This document shows, in pieces, positions 29,101 to 37,954 of a stretch of 64,000 nt of DNA. The stretch spans positions 1 to 64,000 of the forward strand of contig CAMDWT010000003.1 in assembly GCA_945877505.1 (NCBI GenBank), in the 5' to 3' direction. Source of the DNA: Crenothrix polyspora. Its GTDB lineage: Bacteria > Pseudomonadota > Gammaproteobacteria > Methylococcales > Methylomonadaceae. Under the pieces are notes generated by a model. The model was not told the DNA's origin. It ran no database searches and saw only the letters and a program-made list of their open reading frames with translations. A program made the position numbers and the translations under genes. Numbering within the stretch: the first letter of the stretch is position 1; the number at the start of each line of letters is the position of its first letter.

Positions 29101-29878
29101 CCGTGTCATGCTCTACTAAATGATCAAAATCACGCTTTTCTGGGAACTTAAAACTTAACCAATCAGCAACCACATCATTATCTTGTTGCGCAACAAAGCT
29201 CCAGCGCTGCACAATATCCATCAAACCACTAACAAATTCCGCGGGCTCTGCTGTATTAAGCATATCGGCAAATTCTATCGTCGCCAATTCATGGTCCAGC
29301 AATTTAGCACGCAATGCACCTACTTGTTCGTCGGCATTTTCGTAATCACTGACCTTGCCTTTAGCAAGCAACTTGTAATGACTGGATAACAAACCAATAA
29401 CGGCACCGACTCTTGCCACGCGACGTTCTGGGTCATTATCCTGATTGGCTTCGGAAAACCCCGCCTCTATCAATAAATCAAAGCGATTTAAAACAGTGGG
29501 TATATGCCAATCAGAAGTATCCTGCCCTTTAAAAACAACACCTAGCTTTTCTACTACTTCATTCTTATAGGTAAAAATAGTATCAATCTCATCCTTGATT
29601 TTGATACTTTGTGTTTGATGTTGCTCGGACACATTAAACAACTTAGCCACAAACTGACCCACATAAGGCCCCATATTTACCAACAATTCAGAAATCTCTT
29701 CAGGCTTCAGACCTTCGCCTTGGCTTTGACGATAAACCGAAAATTTATTATAGAGTTCAACATCATGTTTTTTAATGGACGTATCAAATACATCCAGTAA
29801 ATCTTTTAGACGTGCAGCATCGTATAAATCTGCGTAAGTGAAGCTAGGAATGCCAAGAGTTAAGTTATTTTGTTCCAT
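26168..29878 (-). CDS. Single-chain NfnB-NfnA-like (GltD + PyrK-type) iron-sulfur flavoprotein
   Basis: 1236 residues. Residues 1 to ~290 are helical and unassigned. Residues ~295-880 resemble GltD/NfnB: cysteines C300, C303, C311, C335 and C367, C375, C378, C382 could bind two [4Fe-4S] clusters; the FAD site is VVGLGPAGYTMS (439-450) and the second dinucleotide site AGVIGGGLTAIDTATE. Residues ~905-1195 resemble PyrK/NfnA: FYPGQFYRVQ, the NAD-site LIGGGLGNAVLFSIGKAL, and a [2Fe-2S] motif C1163, C1169, C1172, C1190. NfnAB is a bifurcating NADH-dependent ferredoxin:NADP oxidoreductase (also SudAB). Bifurcation here is inferred from architecture; glutamate synthase activity is unlikely because no GltB is adjacent. 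Confidence 0.8.
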   Translation of the reverse strand: MEQNNLTLGIPSFTYADLYDAARLKDLLDVFDTSIKKHDVELYNKFSVYRQSQGEGLKPEEISELLVNMGPYVGQFVAKLFNVSEQHQTQSIKIKDEIDTIFTYKNEVVEKLGVVFKGQDTSDWHIPTVLNRFDLLIEAGFSEANQDNDPERRVARVGAVIGLLSSHYKLLAKGKVSDYENADEQVGALRAKLLDHELATIEFADMLNTAEPAEFVSGLMDIVQRWSFVAQQDNDVVADWLSFKFPEKRDFDHLVEHDTVDRGQFTAWMGELEHRRRRDGFKLTDPRYNQRQVLSEVNHCIYCHERDTDSCSKGMRNKKTNTFKIDPLGVTTIGCPLDEKISEMHLVKRNGDNIGALAIIIIDNPMCPGTGHRICNECMKGCIYQKTDPVNIPQIETNVLTDVLFMPYGFEIYSLLTRWNPLNVKRPTMLPYNGKNALVVGLGPAGYTMSHYLLNEGFGVAGIDGLKLEPLPVELTGDAQNLPQPIVDFNDLYEELDKRILAGFGGVAEYGITVRWDKNFLKVIYLTLQRREAFRAYGGVRFGGTLTIEDAWGMGFDHICIASGAGQPTVIDLKNNLMRGIRKASDFLMALQLTGAAKASSMANLQVRLPAGVIGGGLTAIDTATELMAYYPVQVEKTLHRYETLVDVYGEQVVRSRYDQEEIIILDEFLAHGKVIKAERQRAEAEDELPHFQPLVEAWGGVTLFYRKGMKDAPAYRQNHEEISEALEEGIALAEGMSPLGAEADEYGHLNAVDFEKLVLEDDRWKNSGEIIKVPLRSLYVAAGTSPNTIYQSEYPETFVMDKWFFQRYEPEWTNDAVELVPMHDEAFPKLGKPAPLTSYQKDGKFISFYGDNHPVYAGNVVKAMASAKNGYPYVVKLFEKQLANLSSAQQSVRDADLKSLFARLDEAFKATIVAINRLTPTIIEVVVKAPLAAEKFYPGQFYRVQNYEAFAPTVEGTVLAAEGLALTGAEVDKEKGTISLIALEMGSSSRLCATWQVGDPLVIMGVTGTPTDIPSNQTVLLIGGGLGNAVLFSIGKALRAAGNRVIYFAGYKFAQDRFKVEEVEAAADLIIWAVDKGEGVEAIVPTRPQDKTFLGNILECMVAYAKGELGEQPISLADVDHLVVIGSDRMMAAVKSARFDVLKPYLKKAHHAIGSINSPMQCMMKGICAQCLCKHVDAETGKEYFVYSCYNQDQDLDKVDFPHLNARLRQNTVQEKLSNLWLDYLLEKQKSEEAV

Positions 29879-29897
29879 AATACTTATGATTAATTAG

Positions 29898-29927
29898 CTT
29901 ATCGTAGAAACAAGACTCTAAATGCAA
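29898..29927 (-). promoter_or_regulatory. Weak candidate promoter of the Nfn-like gene
   Basis: On the minus strand TTGCAT (29922-29927) and GATAAG (29898-29903) are 18 bases apart, about 20 bases before the ATG at 29878. The match is moderate; it is the only plausible pair seen close to the gene. Confidence 0.35.
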
Positions 29928-30323
29928 GTCCGTTTAGACAGCTAAGGTTACTAAAAGGGAAATTTGCTTATATTTTAAGTAAATATGACTATTTTATCCA
30001 TAGATAATGTTTAGACTTAGCTATTACACAATCATATCTAACCTTAATAGGCTCCAAATAATCATTAAAATAGAGTTATGGTCAGTCATCTAATGAGCCA
30101 CCAGATCAAACTACTTGCAATTACGATCGACCGATAAAACTACTTAGTGATACTCGTATATTTTTTTGGGAGATATACTGAAATTTGATGGCTTTTTTTG
30201 AATAGGTAGACTTGCTATCTATTTTGCAATGCCTTGAAATAGACTTAACTACTGGAATAGTCTAATTTGAAATTGTGTTTTAGCGATATGATTGCTTATG
30301 CTTATCCTAAAGCCCTCTCATTA
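29928..30323. other. Intergenic region between ftsZ and the Nfn-like gene
   Basis: Nearly 400 bp, AT-rich, without an ORF of note, RNA gene or large repeat that I can recognise. It separates the end of the dcw cluster from the flavoprotein gene. In E. coli lpxC would follow ftsZ; there is no trace of it here. Confidence 0.5.
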
Positions 30324-30358
30324 AAACAACAACTCAGGACGAGGCGTTGCCTCGTCCT
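30324..30358 (-). terminator. Terminator after ftsZ
   Basis: A perfect 10-bp stem AGGACGAGGC/GCCTCGTCCT with a 3-base loop (30336-30358). The minus-strand downstream sequence is GAGTTGTTGTTTTAA, a T-rich but interrupted tract. It lies 28 bp after the ftsZ stop and marks the end of the dcw cluster. Confidence 0.75.
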
Positions 30359-30385
30359 GGCTGAGAAAATTATACTTTAAATAAT

Positions 30386-31555
30386 TTAATCTGCTTGCCG
30401 TCTTAAAAATGCTGGAATATCCAAATAATCTAAATCTACTTCTTTTTTAGTCTGGGCGCCAAAACGTGTCTCTCTTGTTTCATGCTTACCACCCTGACGA
30501 ATAACCGTAGGCCGATCTAGATCATCATAATTTGTACTAGAAGTGGCTGTTGCTGGTGGTTTATGCATAATTTTAACCGGTGCTTTAACTGCGATTGGAG
30601 GCATACCCATCCCAGTCGCTACAACCGTCACTTTAAGCTCATCACCCAACGTTGGATCGATTGCCATGCCGATTTTAATCACTGCATCTTCTGAAGCAAA
30701 TTCGTGAACAATATTGCCCACTTCATTAAATTCAGCAACGCCCATATCCGCTGCACATATATTTACCAAGATACCGCGAGCGCCTTGTAAGTTAATATCT
30801 TCAAGTAACGGGCAAGCAATTGCCTTCTCAGCCGCTTCACGCGCTCTATGCTCGCCTGTTGCTGACCCCACTCCCATAATGGCCGCACCCATTCCAGACA
30901 TAACAGTTCTTACATCAGCAAAATCTACGTTAATCATTCCTGGATGAATGATTAATTCAGTAATACCCTGAACAGCGTCCAGTAATACGTCATTAGCCGC
31001 TTTAAAGGCATCCATCAAAGATACATTATTACCCAACACAGGTAATAATTTTTGATTCGGGATAGTGATCAAAGAATCTACGTATTTTTCTAACTCTAAA
31101 ATTCCCTGCTCAGCAACAGCCATTTTCTTTTTACCTTCAAATTGAAAAGGCTTGGTTACTACCGCAACTGTCAATATACCCATTTCTCGTGCAATTTGTG
31201 CAATAACCGGAATGGCTCCTGTTCCTGTACCACCACCCATGCCAGCAGTTAAAAACACCATATCTGAACCTTGCAAAACTTCTTTAATACGATCTTTATT
31301 TTCTTCAGCGGCGTGCTTGCCAATTTCAGGATTAGTTCCTGCGCCTAAGCCTTTTGTTAATTCAACGCCTAATTGAATAACCGTATCAACGGTTATTTTT
31401 CTTAATGCTTGAGCATCTGTATTTGCACAGATAAACTCAACTCCATCAATATGGCAACCAACCATATGATTGACCGCATTACCACCACCGCCACCTACAC
31501 CAATTACTTTGATGACCGCAGATTCACTGTATGTATCTACTAATTCATATTTCAC
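30386..31555 (-). CDS. ftsZ: Cell division GTPase FtsZ
   Basis: 389 residues, usual length. It polymerises into the Z-ring. The tubulin signature TAGMGGGTGTGAIPVIAQ, the N-terminal VIGVGGGGGNAVNHM, and the T7 loop NVDFADVRTVM are intact. A variable linker of about 60 residues is followed by the conserved tail LDIPAFLRRQAD that binds FtsA and ZipA. It is the last gene of the dcw cluster, 32 bp after ftsA, with a terminator behind it. Confidence 0.99.
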   Translation of the reverse strand: MKYELVDTYSESAVIKVIGVGGGGGNAVNHMVGCHIDGVEFICANTDAQALRKITVDTVIQLGVELTKGLGAGTNPEIGKHAAEENKDRIKEVLQGSDMVFLTAGMGGGTGTGAIPVIAQIAREMGILTVAVVTKPFQFEGKKKMAVAEQGILELEKYVDSLITIPNQKLLPVLGNNVSLMDAFKAANDVLLDAVQGITELIIHPGMINVDFADVRTVMSGMGAAIMGVGSATGEHRAREAAEKAIACPLLEDINLQGARGILVNICAADMGVAEFNEVGNIVHEFASEDAVIKIGMAIDPTLGDELKVTVVATGMGMPPIAVKAPVKIMHKPPATATSSTNYDDLDRPTVIRQGGKHETRETRFGAQTKKEVDLDYLDIPAFLRRQAD

Positions 31556-31587
31556 AACACCACCCCTTAAATACTAAAAATACGTTA

Positions 31588-32814
31588 TTAAAAATTACCT
31601 TGAAACCAATTTTTCATTTTCGAAAGCCAACCTAACCCATCAGACTCGAGACTTCTACCTATACTTTGATGCTCTTTGCCATACATCAACAACCCAACTC
31701 CTGTCGAGTGAATTGGGTTTCTCACCACTTCAGTCAAACCAGAAACATTTTGTGGTCCACCCATTCGAACTGGCATATGAAAAATCTCCTCAGCCAATTC
31801 AATTAAACCCATTACTTTCGAACTACCACCCGTTAACACCACCCCTGCAGCTATTAGCTCCTCATTACCACTGCGTCTAAGCTCTGACTGCACTAACAAC
31901 ATAAGTTCTTCATAGCGCGGTTCTATAATTTCGGCTAAGTTTTGCATCGAAATCTTGCGTGGCGCCCTATCACCAATGCTCGGCACTTCAATAGTCCCTT
32001 CCACATTAGCTAATTGCGTTAAGGCACAAGCATATTTACGCTTAATTTCTTCGGCGTTTATCGTCGGCGTTCGTAATGCGACTGCAATATCATTCGTTAC
32101 CTGATCTCCTGCTATCGGTATGACTGCTGTATGTTTAATAGCGCCTTCAACGAAAATAGCAATGTCTGTTGTGCCTCCACCAATATCAATTAAGCAAACA
32201 CCTAGCTCCTTTTCATCTTCTGTAAGAACAGAGTTACACGATGCTAATTGCTCTAAAACGATATCTTCAACTTCTAAGCCACAGCGACGAATACATTTAA
32301 TAATGTTCTGCGAGGCACTAACGCTACCGGTGACCATATGGACTTTAGCTTCCAGACGAATTCCGGACATCCCGATAGGTTCTTTAATACCGTCCTGTAA
32401 ATCAATAACAAACTCTTGCGGCAAAATATGTAAAATTTTCTGATCAGCCGGTATAGCTACGGCACGGGCAGAATCAATAACTCTTTCGATATCATACTGA
32501 GTGACTTCTTTATCCTTAATCGCCACAATTCCATGAGAATTTAAACTTCTAATGTGACTCCCAGCAATTCCTGCAAAGACTGACCTAATCTGACAACCGG
32601 CCATCAACTCAGCTTCTTCAATAGCTTTTTGAATAGACTGAACGGTAGACTCCAGATTAACAACCACCCCTTTTTTTAAGCCTCTCGAAGGCGTAGTCCC
32701 TATCCCAATAATTTCTATATTACCGTCACTCGTCAACTCGCCCACAATGGCTGCAACCTTTGAAGTGCCAATATCCAAACCGACTATTAAATTACGCTCT
32801 GTTTTCTTTGCCAT
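31588..32814 (-). CDS. ftsA: Cell division protein FtsA
   Basis: 408 residues, actin-like ATPase that tethers FtsZ to the membrane and recruits late divisome proteins. Visible: VGLDIGTSKVAAIVGEL (phosphate 1), the 1C domain, LGVCLIDIGGGTTDIAIF (phosphate 2), VVLTGGSSKVMGL (adenosine), and the C-terminal amphipathic membrane-targeting helix (WLSKMKNWFQGNF). It starts one base after the ftsQ stop. Confidence 0.98.
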   Translation of the reverse strand: MAKKTERNLIVGLDIGTSKVAAIVGELTSDGNIEIIGIGTTPSRGLKKGVVVNLESTVQSIQKAIEEAELMAGCQIRSVFAGIAGSHIRSLNSHGIVAIKDKEVTQYDIERVIDSARAVAIPADQKILHILPQEFVIDLQDGIKEPIGMSGIRLEAKVHMVTGSVSASQNIIKCIRRCGLEVEDIVLEQLASCNSVLTEDEKELGVCLIDIGGGTTDIAIFVEGAIKHTAVIPIAGDQVTNDIAVALRTPTINAEEIKRKYACALTQLANVEGTIEVPSIGDRAPRKISMQNLAEIIEPRYEELMLLVQSELRRSGNEELIAAGVVLTGGSSKVMGLIELAEEIFHMPVRMGGPQNVSGLTEVVRNPIHSTGVGLLMYGKEHQSIGRSLESDGLGWLSKMKNWFQGNF

Positions 32815-32815
32815 T

Positions 32816-33610
32816 TTATTTACTCTTTATCGCCTTTTCATAGGCTCGTTCATTATTGGGGTTTGCAATAACATTCCAATCAATCTCAGTATTCCCTGGT
32901 TTCCATGAAACTGAATATCCATTAGGGTATCTCAAATCAATTATCGCCATTTGCTCAACCTGCTCTTGCTTCAAAACTGTCAATGTTTTTAAAAAACGCT
33001 GTAATTTTTTTAATTGCTCATTACGCCCCAATAATATTTCCAAGTCATTAACCAACTTGATCTTCCATGCACCCCGCTCATTAACACCAAACTCGGCTAT
33101 TGTCATGGATTGATCTGCCAAAGCAGTTTTAACGCCTTTCAAAATTTCCAGTATCTTTAGTCTTTGCAATTCAGGGCCATTTACTAAAATCATGCTTTTA
33201 AACTGATCGATATTGTTCGGATTAAAAATAACACCTTGCTCTGTAATCAAGCTATTTACTCCCCACCGAGCAAAAGGTTTCTTTTCATGGACTTTAATAT
33301 CTATTGCATCCGGCCAAATCCGCTTTACCTTAACCGTCTCTACCCAAGGCAAGGTTGAAACGACCGAATGAATTGCTTGCATATCGGCATCCAAAAAACC
33401 TGTTAATACCAATGGCTGCAACACAAACTGTATTTCATTCTTACTGAGATATTGAAAAACACCCTCAGTTCTTACATATTTAATTGGTAACGATATACTT
33501 TTCATCACTAAGGATTTGTGACCCTTACTGCTTAACTCATACCCAACCGCTACTGCCAACCCGATAACTAGCAATCCAACAAACAAGGCTTTATTACCGA
33601 GCTTACTCAT
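32816..33610 (-). CDS. ftsQ: Cell division protein FtsQ
   Basis: 264 residues. A single N-terminal membrane helix (ALFVGLLVIGLAVAVGYEL) precedes a periplasmic POTRA domain (ISLPIKYVRTEGVFQYLSKN, FLDADMQAIHSVVSTLPWVE, VKVKRIWPDAIDIKVHEKKP) and the beta domain (AIIDLRYPNGYSVSWKPG). FtsQ bridges early and late divisome proteins and binds FtsB/FtsL. It overlaps the ddl part of the preceding gene by one base (TAATG). Confidence 0.96.
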   Translation of the reverse strand: MSKLGNKALFVGLLVIGLAVAVGYELSSKGHKSLVMKSISLPIKYVRTEGVFQYLSKNEIQFVLQPLVLTGFLDADMQAIHSVVSTLPWVETVKVKRIWPDAIDIKVHEKKPFARWGVNSLITEQGVIFNPNNIDQFKSMILVNGPELQRLKILEILKGVKTALADQSMTIAEFGVNERGAWKIKLVNDLEILLGRNEQLKKLQRFLKTLTVLKQEQVEQMAIIDLRYPNGYSVSWKPGNTEIDWNVIANPNNERAYEKAIKSK

Positions 33611-35421
33611 TAATCTAAACTAGTTTCCAGTACCCGCCAGACCAAATCTTCAAAACTAATTCCGGCTTGTTTTGCTGCCATTGGTACCAAACTGTGGTCA
33701 GTCATCCCTGGAACCGTATTAATTTCAATTAATTGATACTGCCCTGAATCATCAATAAATACGTCAACCCTTGACCATCCCTTTACGCCAATTTCCTTAC
33801 TCGCCTTTACCGCCAACGCTCTAATAAATTGTTCCTGCTCTTGACTAAGGCCAGAAGGGCAATGATATTGTGTGGTCGTCGCATTATATTTAGCTTCGTA
33901 ATCATAAAATGCGTTGGGAGTCTCTAGCCTAATGACTGGCAACGCTTCATTATTTAAAACCGCAACGGTATATTCTTTACCGGTAACCCAACTTTCTGCA
34001 TAAACATCACACCGATACGTCAAAGCTACTTGCAGGGCTTTTTGCAACTCTTCCCTTGAATTTGCCTTACTCATACCAATACTAGAGCCTTCTTGAGCAG
34101 GCTTAACAATAACCGGAAAGCCTAGCTTTTCAATACACGCATCCAGATCATTTTCGTCTTTCAATAAATACCATTTAGGCGTAATTAAGCCGCAGCCTTG
34201 CCAACATAATTTAGTTCTGAGTTTATCCATTGTTAACGCAGAAGCCATCACACCACTACCCGTATATGGAATACCCATGACCTCCAGAACACTCTGAAGA
34301 ACACCATCCTCACCGCCACGACCATGAATAATATTAAATACTCTATCAACCTTTATTCCGGTCAAAGCATCAATTGGACTCCCTGTCACATCAATGGCTA
34401 TAACATCTACACTTTTGCTTTTTAACGCTTCGTATACTGCAGCACCACTTCTTAGTGAAACCGCTCTTTCTGCAGCGGATCCCCCCATTAATACTGCAAC
34501 ACGACCAAACTTTTTCGGATCTTGTAGCGTCACACCTTTTTGTGACTCAACTTCATGCTCGCCTACCATACAAACCTCAGTCTGCAATTCCACACCTTGA
34601 CACTCCTTTACTTTATTTTGAACATAATGAATCAAATGTTCGATATCAGCTGCCGTTGAATTGCCTGTATTTACTATAAAATTAGCATGCTTTGGCGAAA
34701 CACAAGCGCCACCAATTGCATAGCCTTTCAATCCTGTTTCTTCTATCAATCTTGCGGCGAAATCGCCGTTTGGATTTTTAAACACAGAGCCACAACTCGG
34801 TTGATTAGTGGGCTGTGTTTTTGCCCGTGCTTCTAATAAACCTTTAATTTTTTGCTGACTTTCTAGACTGTCACCTTGCTGTAAGGACAAGTTACAACTT
34901 AAAAACCATTCATTTCTTATATTATTAACAGATCGATAACTCACCTTAAAATCTGCAGGGAATCGATTGGCTATAACGCCTACTTTAGTAATCGTTTCAA
35001 CTTTTTTGACTATTCCCCAGGTTTCACCGCCAAAAGCACCCGCATTCATTTTTAATGCGCCGCCCATTGTTCCGGGTATCCCTGCCAAAAACTCAGCACC
35101 AATCAAACCTTGTTCTGCACAAAAGCGTGCAACATGGGCACAAGGAACTCCGACTTCAACATAAACCGTACCATCTTCGTCAAGTCTCATCTGTTTCAAT
35201 CGGCTCTTAGTGTTAATGACCGTACCTCGAATGCCACCATCTCTTACTAATAAGTTACTCCCTAAGCCCATCCAAAACAGTGGCTCAGAAGCGGGTAACG
35301 TCTTAATAAAATCACACAAATCTTGACGATCAAAAGGAATGTAAAGCCTTTCTGCCGGGCCACCTACCCGCCAACTGGTATATTTTGCAAGCCTTTCATT
35401 TGTTAACATTTTTCCTTTCAT
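33610..35421 (-). CDS. murB-ddl: Fused MurB (UDP-MurNAc dehydrogenase) and D-Ala-D-Ala ligase
   Basis: 603 residues in one frame, joining two genes that are normally separate. Residues 1 to ~288: MurB with [59 protein letters not shown] (proton-donor Ser) and a C-terminal Glu in ELQTEV. Residues ~300-603: ATP-grasp Ddl with [57 protein letters not shown] and [15 protein letters not shown]. At the junction (34531-34542) the minus strand has five As, GGT and then GTGACG: with one A fewer, murB would stop at the TGA overlapping a GTG start of ddl. An ATG at 35409 with AAGGA upstream may be the true murB start. murC overlaps by ATGA. Confidence 0.93.
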   Translation of the reverse strand: MKGKMLTNERLAKYTSWRVGGPAERLYIPFDRQDLCDFIKTLPASEPLFWMGLGSNLLVRDGGIRGTVINTKSRLKQMRLDEDGTVYVEVGVPCAHVARFCAEQGLIGAEFLAGIPGTMGGALKMNAGAFGGETWGIVKKVETITKVGVIANRFPADFKVSYRSVNNIRNEWFLSCNLSLQQGDSLESQQKIKGLLEARAKTQPTNQPSCGSVFKNPNGDFAARLIEETGLKGYAIGGACVSPKHANFIVNTGNSTAADIEHLIHYVQNKVKECQGVELQTEVCMVGEHEVESQKGVTLQDPKKFGRVAVLMGGSAAERAVSLRSGAAVYEALKSKSVDVIAIDVTGSPIDALTGIKVDRVFNIIHGRGGEDGVLQSVLEVMGIPYTGSGVMASALTMDKLRTKLCWQGCGLITPKWYLLKDENDLDACIEKLGFPVIVKPAQEGSSIGMSKANSREELQKALQVALTYRCDVYAESWVTGKEYTVAVLNNEALPVIRLETPNAFYDYEAKYNATTTQYHCPSGLSQEQEQFIRALAVKASKEIGVKGWSRVDVFIDDSGQYQLIEINTVPGMTDHSLVPMAAKQAGISFEDLVWRVLETSLD

Positions 35422-36884
35422 AGAGAAATATTTTGTGCTGACATAGCTCGACTTTCTAAGGCCTCTGTCAATAACTCCGGCAACTGCGTCGCAAAATGTC
35501 CTACATTACCAGCACCTAATGTTAAAATCACATCATCTGGCTTTACTATACCCGCCAATATCTTCGGCAACACGTCCCAACCATCTACAAAAACTGGATC
35601 TACTTGGGCTCTCAAACGTATTGCTCGACTTAATGCGCGACCATCGGCGCCTGTGATAACACTCTCCCCTGCCGAATAGACCTCCATTAAAATCAGCACA
35701 TCGACCGTCGATAAAACTTGTACAAAATCCTCAAATAAATCCCGAGTACGTGTGTATCGATGCGGCTGGAAAATAATAACTGATCGCCTGTCAGGCCATG
35801 CTTGACGTAAGGCTTCCAGCGTTGCAGCAATTTCTCTCGGATGGTGCCCGTAATCATCGACTAACGTAACTTTGCCACCGTCAATAGCCAAATCCCCCTG
35901 AACCTGAAAACGCCTACCTATTCCCTTAAACTCACCCAAACTTTTAATTATTGCTTCATCAGCCACCGATAAATTAGTAGCAACTGCAATCGCCGCCAAT
36001 GAATTAAGCATGTTGTGCCAACCTGGCATGTTTAACGTCACCCGTAATAAGGGATAATCACCCTGCCGAATCACACTAAATGTAGTGCGCATTCCATTTT
36101 GTTCGATATCGATTGCACGCACATCTGCCTGCTCATGAACCCCATAAGTTATGACCGGCTTAGAAATTTGTGGCAAAATTTCCCTAATACCTTCATCATC
36201 AAGACACATCACCGCTAAACCATAAAAAGGCAAATGATGTAAAAACTCTATAAATGTTTCTTTCAATCGCTGAAAACTATTTTGATAAGTCTCCATGTGG
36301 TCCTGATCTATATTAGTAACCACCGCTATCATCGGTTGAAGATATAAAAATGACGCATCACTTTCATCCGCTTCCGCAACCAAATAGTTACCTAGACCTA
36401 ACTTCGCATTACTACCGGCACTATTTAAACGACCACCAATTACAAAAGTCGGATCCAAGCCACCTTCAGCGAGCAAACTAGCCGTTAAACTCGTTGTTGT
36501 TGTTTTTCCGTGCGTTCCGGCTACAGCAATCCCAAATCGAAAACGCATTAATTCAGCTAACATTTCTGCCCGAGGAATGACGGGGATTCTATTTATATAA
36601 GCCTGATCTATTTCTTCATTGCTGCGATCGATTGCCGTTGACGACACAACGACATCAACATCTGTTACATTTTCCCGCTTATGTCCAATCGTAATAATGA
36701 CGCCTAAGCCAGCAAGTCTTTCAGTCACGGGGCTTTCTTTTATATCAGAACCTGAAACTTGGTAGCCTAAATTTGATAATACTTCAGCTATTCCGCTCAT
36801 GCCGGTGCCACCCACACCCACGAAATGAATGCGTTTTACATTACCTAAAGTAGAAACCATGTGTGAACTTGCAGCTAATCTCAT
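35418..36884 (-). CDS. murC: UDP-N-acetylmuramate-L-alanine ligase
   Basis: 488 residues. Mur ligase with an N-terminal UDP-binding Rossmann domain ([17 protein letters not shown]), ATP loop [41 protein letters not shown], and the C-terminal [16 protein letters not shown] and [15 protein letters not shown]. It adds L-Ala to UDP-MurNAc. It overlaps murG and the murB-ddl gene by ATGA at both ends, showing translational coupling. Confidence 0.98.
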   Translation of the reverse strand: MRLAASSHMVSTLGNVKRIHFVGVGGTGMSGIAEVLSNLGYQVSGSDIKESPVTERLAGLGVIITIGHKRENVTDVDVVVSSTAIDRSNEEIDQAYINRIPVIPRAEMLAELMRFRFGIAVAGTHGKTTTTSLTASLLAEGGLDPTFVIGGRLNSAGSNAKLGLGNYLVAEADESDASFLYLQPMIAVVTNIDQDHMETYQNSFQRLKETFIEFLHHLPFYGLAVMCLDDEGIREILPQISKPVITYGVHEQADVRAIDIEQNGMRTTFSVIRQGDYPLLRVTLNMPGWHNMLNSLAAIAVATNLSVADEAIIKSLGEFKGIGRRFQVQGDLAIDGGKVTLVDDYGHHPREIAATLEALRQAWPDRRSVIIFQPHRYTRTRDLFEDFVQVLSTVDVLILMEVYSAGESVITGADGRALSRAIRLRAQVDPVFVDGWDVLPKILAGIVKPDDVILTLGAGNVGHFATQLPELLTEALESRAMSAQNISL

Positions 36885-37954
36885 AATCCCGCCTCAATCA
36901 TGCAATAACCTGCAACAATTTCTGTTGCATCTAGTCGTGCGCACGTAAGTGCGGCAACTTTCATCCCTGTTAAATTATGACGTGACTCCTCAATATACGC
37001 TGCCAGCGAAACCGGAGTCAGCTCGCTTTGCTTCAATATCATTCCTGCACCTGCATCCGCTAAATAATGTGCATTAGCTGTTTGATGATCATCAATTGCA
37101 TTGGGCAATGGAATAAAAATAGCCGGCACGCCTATCGCTGCAACTTCACTGATAGTCATGGCTCCAGCCCTACAAATCAATAAATCTGCCCACTGATATG
37201 CCGCGACCATATCGCCAATAAAAGCATTTACGTCCGCTTCTATCGCTAACTCTTTGTACCTATTTTTTACCTGAGGCAACATAGCCTCTCCAGTTTGGTG
37301 TTTTATTTGCACAAGGCCCATGTTATTGATTTTTTGGTATTCAATAATGGCCTCAGGTACTATTTCGTTCAATATTTTCGCACCCTGACTACCACCTATT
37401 ATCAATATTCTAATGTCATGCGTTGAAGTGGCCTGTTCACTATTTAACTTAACTAAAAAATCTTTTCTTAAAGGATTGCCAGTGCATTTTGCATTCAATG
37501 CTTTCTTAAAGCTGCCAGGAAACGCCTCCAAAACTTGACTTGCGATGCGTGCTAGCAATCGATTGGTCGTACCTGGAACCCTATTTTGCTCATGAATAAT
37601 CAATGGAATCCCTAAAACCTTTGCCATTAACCCGCCGGGTCCCGCTACAAATCCACCCATACCTATCACGACATCAGGTTTACGCGTACGCAATATTCTC
37701 AATGCTTGAAAAAAGGCTTTAAACAGCATTACAACGGCTGTTATTTTAGAAACAACTCCTTTGCCTCTAAATCCTGCCACCGTTAAGTAGTCAATCATAA
37801 TCCCTTGCGCTGGAACCACTCGATTCTCTAAGCCTTTTTGTGTGCCTAACCAACTAACCTCCCAGCCTTGAGCCATTAAAAACTCAGCAACTGCCAGTGC
37901 GGGAAATACATGCCCACCGGTCCCTCCGGCCATTATGACTATACGTTTACCCAT
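36881..37954 (-). CDS. murG: Lipid II synthase MurG
   Basis: 357 residues, GT-B glycosyltransferase. [19 protein letters not shown] (membrane/lipid I face), [45 protein letters not shown] and the UDP-GlcNAc site [20 protein letters not shown] followed by [14 protein letters not shown] are intact. It adds GlcNAc to lipid I on the inner leaflet. It overlaps the end of ftsW by 16 bases and murC by ATGA. Confidence 0.98.
   Translation of the reverse strand: MGKRIVIMAGGTGGHVFPALAVAEFLMAQGWEVSWLGTQKGLENRVVPAQGIMIDYLTVAGFRGKGVVSKITAVVMLFKAFFQALRILRTRKPDVVIGMGGFVAGPGGLMAKVLGIPLIIHEQNRVPGTTNRLLARIASQVLEAFPGSFKKALNAKCTGNPLRKDFLVKLNSEQATSTHDIRILIIGGSQGAKILNEIVPEAIIEYQKINNMGLVQIKHQTGEAMLPQVKNRYKELAIEADVNAFIGDMVAAYQWADLLICRAGAMTISEVAAIGVPAIFIPLPNAIDDHQTANAHYLADAGAGMILKQSELTPVSLAAYIEESRHNLTGMKVAALTCARLDATEIVAGYCMIEAGL

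Noticed and set aside
26168-29878. Glutamate synthase beta subunit (gltD) as the name for the large flavoprotein
   Set aside because: The GltD-like half is fused to a PyrK-like half with a [2Fe-2S] motif and no gltB is adjacent; an Nfn-like assignment fits better.
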